Positions 41,901-50,900 of a stretch of DNA of 51,065 bases are shown in pieces. Source of the stretch: Hoeflea sp. BAL378 (GTDB lineage: Bacteria > Pseudomonadota > Alphaproteobacteria > Rhizobiales > Rhizobiaceae); NCBI RefSeq assembly GCF_000759435.1, contig NZ_JRJG01000197.1:1-51065 (forward strand), in the 5' to 3' direction. Made by a program: the position numbers and the translations under genes. Numbering within the stretch: the first letter of the stretch is position 1; each line of letters begins with the position of its first letter. The notes under the pieces are model-generated. The model was given only the letters and a program-made list of their open reading frames with translations, made no database searches and was not told where the DNA came from.

Positions 41901-44900
41901 CGAGGCCGGTGAGCGTCGGGTTGTCGTTGACCGGTGTCACCGTCACCGCAAACTCCCGGCTGAAGCTCGCGACGTCGCTTACCGCGCCGGTCGACAACGT
42001 CGCCGTGTCCGTGACGGTCGCAGTCAGCGTCAGGTTGAAGGCGCCGTTCGCATTGGCCGCCGCCTGGAAGGTCAGGGTCGCGAGGTTCCAGCCGAGCACC
42101 GAGATCGCCGCGCCGATCGAGACCACGCTGTTGGTCCCGTCCGAGATCGTCGCTCCGGCGGGCACGCCGGAGAGCGTCAGCGCAGTCAGCGTCTCCGAGC
42201 CGTCGGTGTCGGTCAACACCGCCGAGACGGGAATGCCGATCGCGGCATCTTCATTGCCGCTCGCTCCCGCAGGAAGCTGGAAGCGGCGGTGCTCGATATC
42301 GGCCCCATCCTGGTCCCAGACCGCCACGAGCGTTCCGTCGTTCATGACCGCGACCTGCGAGCCACCAAAGAACCCATAGGTGAATTGTTCTCCTGCAATG
42401 TCGGCGTTGATCCTGAACTCGCCGCCGAGGCGGACGCCGTCGCTCGTATAGCGCTGCGCATAGATGCCGAAATCGTCGCCGTCCTGATTGAGCGACGACC
42501 AGGTCACGACATAGCCGCCATCGACCGCCACCACGGAGGAGTGTTGCTGATGGGACGCCGTCTCGGTGTTGACCCGCGTCTCGCCGCCCAGGGCGACGCC
42601 GTCGCTCGTATAGCGTTGCTGAAAGATGTCGTAGCCGCTGCCGTTTAGATCGAAGGACGACCAGGTCACGACATAGCCGCCGTCGATCCCCGCCACAGCG
42701 GAGTAGTCCTGACTGCCCGCCGTCGTGGTGTTGACCCTCGTCTCAACACCCTGGGCGACGCCGTTGCTGTCATAGCGCTGCGCATAGATGCCATAGCTGT
42801 CGCCGTCCTGACCCAGGGACGACCAGGTCACGACATAGCCGCCGGCGATCCCCGCCACCGAGGAGTAGGTCTGCGCGCTGGCCGTCGTGGTGTTGACCTG
42901 TGTCTCAACGCCTTGCGGCGTGCCGTCGTTCGCGTAGCGCTGCGCATAGATGCCCCAGGTGCTGCTGTCCTGACCGGAGGACGACCAGGTCACGACATAG
43001 CCGCCGGCGATCGACGCCACGGCGGAATAGGCCTGGCTGTTGTCCGTTACAGTGTTGACCTGCGTCTCACCGCCGAGGGGCGTGCCGTCAGTCGCATAGC
43101 GCTGCGAATGGATATTGTAGCTGCTGATGCTCCCGGCGTCCGACATCCAGGTCACGACATAGCCGCCGTCGATCGCCGCCACGGAGGAATATTGCTGCAG
43201 TCCTGCCGTCGTGGTGTTGACCCGCGTCTCTCCGCCTTGCGGCGTGCCGTCGCTCGCGTAGCGCTGCGCATAGATGCCGAAGTCGTCGCCGTCCTGACCC
43301 AGGGACGACCAGGTCACGACATAGCCGCCGTCGATCGCCGCTACGGACGCGAATCGCTGCGTTCCTGCCGTCGTGGCGTTGACGACGACATCGCCCGAGA
43401 GCGCCTCGGGGTCGACGGCGCCCGCCGCCGGCACCGTCAGCGCGGGCGCATCGGCCACGGGCGCCACGTCGATGGAGATGGTGGCGGCGGCTGAGTCGAG
43501 GGTGCCGTCACTGGCGACGAACTGGAACGAGGCCGTGCCCGCAAAGTTGGCGTGCGGGACGAAGGTGAAGGCGCCGGTATTGGCGTCAAAGCTGGTCACC
43601 GTGCCGCCGACCACCGAGTTGGCGACCAGCGCGTAGGTCAGCGGATCGGAATTGCCGTCCGTGCCCGTGACCGCGCCGCTGAGCGGGGTATCTTCATTGA
43701 TGGTGTAGAGATTGGCCAGCGCGACCGGCGTTGCGTTGTCGCTTTCCGCCGTCACGTTGACCACGCTGGTGGCCGACACCGTGCCGCCATCGCCGTCGGT
43801 CACGGTGATGGTCAGGGTGCGCGACGCCGTCGGCGTGTCCGACGAATTGGCATAGGTCAGGTTCTGGATCAGCGCGTCGACCGCCCCGGGCGTGGCGTTG
43901 GCGTTGAACGTGACAACCAGACTGTTCGCCCCGCTGCCGCCGGCGAAGGTTCCGATCACCGTGCCGCCGTAAAGCACATTGGCGCCGCTGAGCGTGATGT
44001 TGCCGGCGCCCGCGCCCTGGTTGCGGATGCCGATCGTGTCCTGCCCGGCGATGAAGCCGGAGACGGTCAGCGTCCCGCCGGCCAGATTGGCGCTGTCGAC
44101 ATCGGCGAAGACGACATTGGCGTCGATGATCTGCGGCGCGGCGTTGACGGTATTCTCGAGGAAGGTGACGCCGTTGAGGCCCGTCAGCGTCGGGTTGTCG
44201 TTGATGCCATGCACCTCAATCCGGACCGGTATGCGCGAGCCATCAACGGTGACGGCGGTCACCGTGTCGATCAAATTTGCACCGGTGCCAAGTGCCTGAA
44301 CGTTCGCCGCGCCGTTCGGGATGCTGTAGGTCCAGGCGCCGTTGGTGCCGAGCGTAAAGGTGCCGCCCTGAGCCGTGGTCGTCGTCTGCGCAACGAATGC
44401 CACATCCGCAGGCTCGGCGTCGTTGACCACCACGGTGCCGGACGCAACGAGGTTGCCGCTGCCATTGACGCCTGCGTCCTCCGTCAGCACGGCCGTCCGG
44501 TCGCCGGAGAATACGCCGACGCGGTCGATGAAGGTCGTGGCGTCGCCGGAGGTCTGGCCGGCAAAATGCAGCGTGTGGGTGCCCGCCGTCGCTATCGTGA
44601 AGCTGACGGTGACGTCGCCCCAGACATTGACCGTCGGCGTGAAACTGCCAACCTCGACGTTGTCGACAAACACCTTGATCGGGTTCGAGCCGAGATAGGC
44701 ATTGCGGCCGGCAGCCTGAAACGTCAGCGAGTACGCGCCGGCATCCAGCTCCATGGTCTGGGTCATCGACGAAGTGCCTTGGATGAAGGCCGTCCGCCCA
44801 CCATTTGTGGTTGTCGGCGCAATGAAGCCACTGCCGTTGTTCTGAAGGCCGCTGCCGCTTCCCGGAGCACCGGTGAAAATCCAGTACGGATTGGACGGCG

Positions 44901-47900
44901 CATAGACGTAACCGGGAGCCCCGACATTCGTCGTTTCAAAGCCGCCGTCGCCCAGACCGTTGTGGACGTTGCGCACCGCGATGACGAAGTCCTGCTCGCT
45001 GCCGAGAGTTCCGTCGCTGGCGCGGACCCGGATCGTGTGCGATGTCGCCTGCTCGTAGTCGATCGCGCCGGCCACGGTGACGATGCCGGTCACCGCGTCG
45101 ATGGCGAACCTGCCGCCGGCGTCGTTGACCAGCGTGTAGGTGATGTTGGCGCTGTCGACATCGGACGCGTTCACCGTGATGCCGACGACGGTCCCGACGG
45201 GTGCATTCTCCACGACACTGTTGGCGGCAGGATTGATGTCGACAGGCGTCGTCGGCGCATCGTTGGCGGCGGCAACAGTGAGGGAGACGGTCACCGTGTT
45301 GCCGTCCAGCGTGCCATCGTTGACGGTGTAGGTGAAGCTGTCCAGGCCGGCATAGTTTGCCGTGGGCGTGTAGGTGAAGCTGCCGTCGTCGTTGAGCACC
45401 ACCAGGCCATGGGCCGCGTTGGTGACAAGCACCGCACGCAGCGGATCGTTGTTGCCGTCGGTGTCGTTGGCCAGCACGCCCTGTGCGGGCGCCACCACCA
45501 GCGGGGTGTCTTCAGTGGTCGTATAGCTGTCCGCCACGGCGACCGGCCCGACATTGTGAACGACAATGGACGAATCCAGGCCGGTGAACGTGCCGGAATT
45601 CCCGGCCCGGTCGGTGGCCGATAGCGACAGGGTGATCGTCGTGCCGGTGAGGCCGGTCAGATCGGCAGTGAACGAGCCATTGCCGGTGACCGCGACCTGG
45701 ACGCTGGTCGTGCCGTCCGAGAAGGTGGCTGTGGCGCTGGCCAGATCGGCGGGCAGGCCAGCGATGGTGAAGCCGACCGCGGCGAGTTCCGCCGGAACGA
45801 GACGCCCGTCGCCATCGGTGATCGTGGCCAGGACCCCGCCCGACAGCGAGAAATGACGGGAGGCGATGTCGTTCGTTCCCGAGGACGTGTCGGTATAGAC
45901 CGCGACCACGGAGCCGTCGGGCAGAAGCGCGAGGCCGTCACGGCCGGTGCCGCCAACAACCTGGTTCCCCGTCGTCGCATCGCTGACCCGGAATTCGCCA
46001 TTGACCGGATTACCGGCCGCGTCGAAACGCTGGGCGTAGGTGCCCCAGCCGTTGCCGTCCTGCCCGCTCGAAGACCAGGCGATCAGGTAGCCGCCATCGC
46101 CAAGGGCAACCGCCTGAGGCGATCCTTGAGCATTGGCTGTGGTGGTGTTCACCTGCCGGGCCGTGCCGATCGCCGTGCCGTCGCTTGCAAACATCTGGAC
46201 GAAGATTTCGGACGTTCCATTGCCGCCGCTGGTGAGGTTTCCGCCCCAGGCGACGATGAAGTTGCCGTTGTTGAGGATCGTGACGTCGAGGCCTGACGTC
46301 TCATTGCCGGTGAGCCCCTGCGCATCGACGGTCGCGGTGGCGACCAAAGCACCGTTGGCGCCGAAGATTTTCATCTGCACGGAGGAGGTCTGGTCCACCC
46401 AGGCGGTAACCCAACCGCCGCCTGGCAAGGCGTCGGTTTCCATGCCTCCCCCGAAACTGGTCGCGATGGTGACCAGCGAGCCGTCCGCCACCCCGGCGTT
46501 TGTGTATCTCTGGGCAACGACGTTGCTGCCGCTTTGCGCCGAGACCACGAAGCCGCCGCCGTCGAGGGCGGCAATCGAGACGGAGCCGACGCCGGTCACT
46601 CCGGGAATCGAGAACTCGGAGACGACCGTCGCGCCGGTGGCCGGGTTGAGGATCTTGATGCCGGTGACGCCGCCGCCGTTCCAGTTGTACCAGGCGACGG
46701 CGATGTTGCCATTGCTCAGCACGCTCGCCGAGGCCGTCCACTGGTGGATCGCGGTCACGTCGTTGATCTGGAATTCGTTGCCGCGGGCCGTGCCGTCGGC
46801 ATTGTAGAGACGCCCGACGATCTCCCAGGAGTCCGCCACGCCCTGCTGGCTTTCCCAATAGACGAAATAGCCGCCGTCGTTGAGGCTGACCACGCCCGGG
46901 TTTTCCTGCCGGTTGTTAATCGTCTGGTTGACGCGGACCTGATTGGAAAAACTATCGACGGCCAGCAGTTGCGTATCGATCGTCACCGCCAGGGGCCCCG
47001 AGGCGGCGCTGGTGTTGCCGGCCTGATCGGTGGCATAGGCCACGAGGGAGTGCACGCCGTGGGCAAGCGCCGAGAGGGTGATCGCCACGGTCCCGTCTGC
47101 CCCCACGGTGCCGGATCCCACCAGGGTAGCGCCGTCATAGATCGCCACCAGCGCGCCGATCTCGCCGGCGACGGTCAGCGTCGGCGTCGTGTCGTTGGTG
47201 ATATCGTCGGTGTCGCTGACGCCCGAGTCCGAGCCGGAGACGAGGTCGAGCAAGGGCGCCGCCGGCGCGGCAAGATCGGCGGTGAAGCCACCATTCGCCG
47301 TCGAAATGTTGCCGGCCGCGTCGACCGCCGTGATGACGAAGCTGTTCAGCCCGTGGACTGCGGTCAGCGACGCCGTCCAGATATTGCCGCCCGAAAGGGT
47401 GGCGGCGACGCCGCCGATGGTGACGCTGGCGGCGCCGGTGATGGAGACCGAGACGGTCACGCCGCCCGCGGCTTCGGAGATGTTGACGGTCGTGTCGCCG
47501 CCCGAGACGCCTTCGATGACCGGCGCGCCGATCACCGGAGCCAGCGTGTCGATGGTGGCTCCGCCGGTGGTCGTCATCGCCGAGGCAGGCACCTGCAGAT
47601 TGCCGGCAAGGTCCCTGGCGCCGGAGACAGTGAAGGTCACCGCGCCGAGTTCGACATTGGCGTCGGCGATCAGGTAGCTCACCACATAGGTGGTGGCCGA
47701 GGTCCATCGCCCGGATGCATTGGTCAGGGTGCTGGCCGCGTTCGAGGTGACGGTCGGCGCGACGCTCTGGTCCATCGCTTCGCTGAACGTGATGGTCAGC
47801 GTGGCGACCGGGTCCGCTCCACCTGCAATTGCATCGGTGATCACGCTCGGGGTCAGGGACAGCGAAGTCACCGACGGCGGCAGATCGTCGACGCCGCGCA

Positions 47901-50900
47901 CGGTGACGGTGACCTGGCTCTGGGTCCCGTCATTGCTGGTGACGGTCAGATGCTCGACCAGGCTGTCGCCGGCGCCGAGGCCGTGGACCAGCGGATTGGC
48001 ATTGGAGATGGTGTAGGTCCAGTTGCCGTCGGTGCCGAGCACGAAGCGCCCGCCGGAGGCGGTGACGATGTCCTGGGCAATGAAGGACGCGGGACCATCG
48101 GCGTCGTTGACCTGCAGCGTTCCCGATGCCACCACGTCGCCGGCAGTCCCCACGCCTTCCAGCACTTCGCGCGCGACATCGCCGGAGATGACGGCCGCGT
48201 CGGCGACCGGGCTGATCGTCATTTGGATGATCACGGTTCTGCTGGCGGTGCTGCCGCCCACGGTTTCCTCCGATGTGGCGGTGACGGTCAGGTCGAAGGC
48301 GCCGTTGTAGTCGGCAGGCGGCGTCATTGTCACGGTGCCGGCGTTGAGCGCGGCGATGTCGGCCGCCTGGTCGAACACCCAGGTCGCGCCGACCTGGTGG
48401 CCAAGCGAGAAGGTTGCGCCGGCCGGATAACCCGCGAGCACCACCGAGACCAGGGATTCCGAGCCGTCTGTATCGGCGAGCTCGACCGAAAAGGATCTCA
48501 GCGGAACCACGGTGTCTTCGGGCGTAGATGCCGGATCGGCGGGGACAACGGTGATCACCGGCGCGTCCGCCACCGGCGCCACGTCGATGGTGACGGTGCC
48601 CGTGTCGGTGCCCGCGCCGTTGCTGATCGTGTAGGTGAAGCTCGCCTGGCCGGAGAAATTGGCGGCCGGAGTGAAGGTGATCACGCCTGCGTTGAGCGAG
48701 ACCGTGCCGTTCACCGCATTCGAGACGCCGGTGATCGTCAGCGGCAGCCCGCCGGCCGGATTCGTGTCGTTGCCTGTGAGATCCGCGATCGTGAAGATCC
48801 GCACGTCGTCTTCATTGATCGCGAAGGAATCGTTGGCCGCCGTGGGTGCTTCGGGAACGTCGGTGACCGTGACATGGATGCGCTGGATGTCCGTGCCGCC
48901 CAGGCCGTCGGACACCTGCACGTCGATCGTGTAGACATTGTCGAGGTCGGCATCGGCCGGCGCCTCGAAATTGGGCGCGGCGATGAAACTCAGCACGCCG
49001 GTCACCGCATCGATGGTGAAGCGGGCGAAGTCCGTGCCCGAAGTCGACAGGATCGAATACTGCGCCGCGCCGCCGTCTATGTCGGAGGACGCAACCGTGG
49101 TCACCGCCGTGGTGTTCTCCGCGACCGTGACCGCGGCAACCGCCCCGCCCCCGTTGGAGGTGATCGTCGGGTTGTCATTGACCGGTGTGACCGTCAGGCT
49201 GACGGTGTCGGTGGCGGTCGAATAGCCGGTCGTGCCGCCATTGACGGTGGTGTTGAAGTAGGAGCCGTTGGCGCCGCCGGTGCCGTCCCAGGCCCGGATC
49301 GTCAGCGCGTCGGCGATGACGCCGTTGTAATTGGCATTGGACACGAAGACGACGCGCGCCTCCGGCCGCAGCGTCAGCGCGTTGCTGTCGGAGACCGCGC
49401 CGATCACGCTCCAGTGCGCCCCGTTGTCGACCGAATAGTACCAGACGCCGTTGGCGGTGTTCTGGCCGGTAATGGCGATGCCGGTCAGGAAACTGTCGTC
49501 GGTGACGTTGTCGAGCCCGCCGCCGCCGACCCGGCCGACGAGCGCCGAGACCAGCGTGCCGCCGCCCGCGCCGGGCAGAACCGAATCCTCGGCGATGGTG
49601 ATCGCCGGATCGATGACCGTATTGAGCACCGGCGCGTCGTTGGTCCCGGAGACCTGCACCAGCAGCTGGTTGCTCGAGAACTGGCCGTTGTCTCCGTAAA
49701 GCCGGTAGTTGATGAAGATGTGGCCGGTCTGGCCGTTGAACATCTGGTTCCATTCGGAGCCGAGCAGCTCCACCCTGATCTGGTTGTCCGCCGTCACTGT
49801 GACAGCGACGTCGCTGGCGTCGATGCCGGCGGGAAGCCCGGAGAAGCTGAGGCTTCCGATCGTCACCGCATTGCTGGCGCCCGCGTCGGGGTCGAGCGTG
49901 TCGTTGGCCCTGACATCGAAGATGCGGAAGCCGTCGTCCTCGGTCATGCCGCCGCTGTCCATGACCGCCACCGGCGCGTCATTGGTGCCGGTGATGGTGA
50001 AGGTGAGCGGCTGCACGGCGGAGTTGGCCCTGCCGTCGGAGACGGAGATCGCGTAGCTCACGGTCAGGGTCTGGCCCGCGGCCAGGAAATCGAGATTGGA
50101 GGCGGACGGATCCCAGGAATAGGCCAGCGTTTGCAGGCCGCCATTGGAGGTGTTGGGCGTCAGCGTCAGCCTGCCGGCCGCAAGGGCCGCGGTCAGGTCG
50201 ATCACCTGCTGCGGCGACAGCGTCCCGCCGCTCCAGACCAGCGTCGGAGACCCGTTGACCGAGGCCGTCAGCGTGTCGCCGATGTCCGCATCGGTCACCG
50301 ACAGGCTGCCGGAGACGGGCGCGATGTCCTGGGCGCGGGCATCGGCGGCCTCGGTGACCGCCAGCGGCTGGGTGATGGCCAGCACGGGCGCATCGTTGGT
50401 GCCGGTGATGGTGACCGAGATGGTGCGCTCGACGGTGCCGCCGCGGCCGTCGCTCAGCGTAATCGTGAAGGTCTCGACCCTGGTTTCGCCTTCGGCGAGA
50501 TATTCCACGGCCGAGGCCGCCACGCGATAGCTCCAGCCGATCACGCCGCCCGTGCCGGTGCCGGTGGTGTCCGTGGTGACATTGGCCGTGAGTGTCCCCA
50601 AAGCGCCGTTCGAGGCTACGATGCCAGGCAAGACGGTGTGGATATCGAGAAGATCGACGTCGGTGAAGGCGATCGTGCCGCTGTCGGTGAGGTTGCCCGC
50701 CGGCGTCACCTGTTCCGTGACCGCGCCGGTGACGTCATCTGAGGCAACGACCGGCACGTCATTGGTGCCGGTGATGGTCACCGAGATGGTGCGCTCGACG
50801 GTGCCGCCGCGGCCGTCGCTCAGGGTGATCGTGAAGGTCTCGACCTTGGTCTCATTGAGGGCCAGGTATTCCACGGCCGAAGCCGCGACACCGTAGCTCC

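Noticed and set aside
42412-43383. CRISPR-like array, because of regular spacing.
   Set aside because: The 162-bp units are coding, in frame and similar along their full length, with no short repeat/unique spacer pattern.
46534-50742. A 1,402-codon open frame on the plus strand opposite the giant gene (and others of 690 and 420 codons at 43552-45624 and 40300-41562).
   Set aside because: Its product is arginine-, glycine- and histidine-rich low-complexity sequence with no fold, as expected when a GC-rich repetitive gene is read on the other strand. The minus frame has clear domains.
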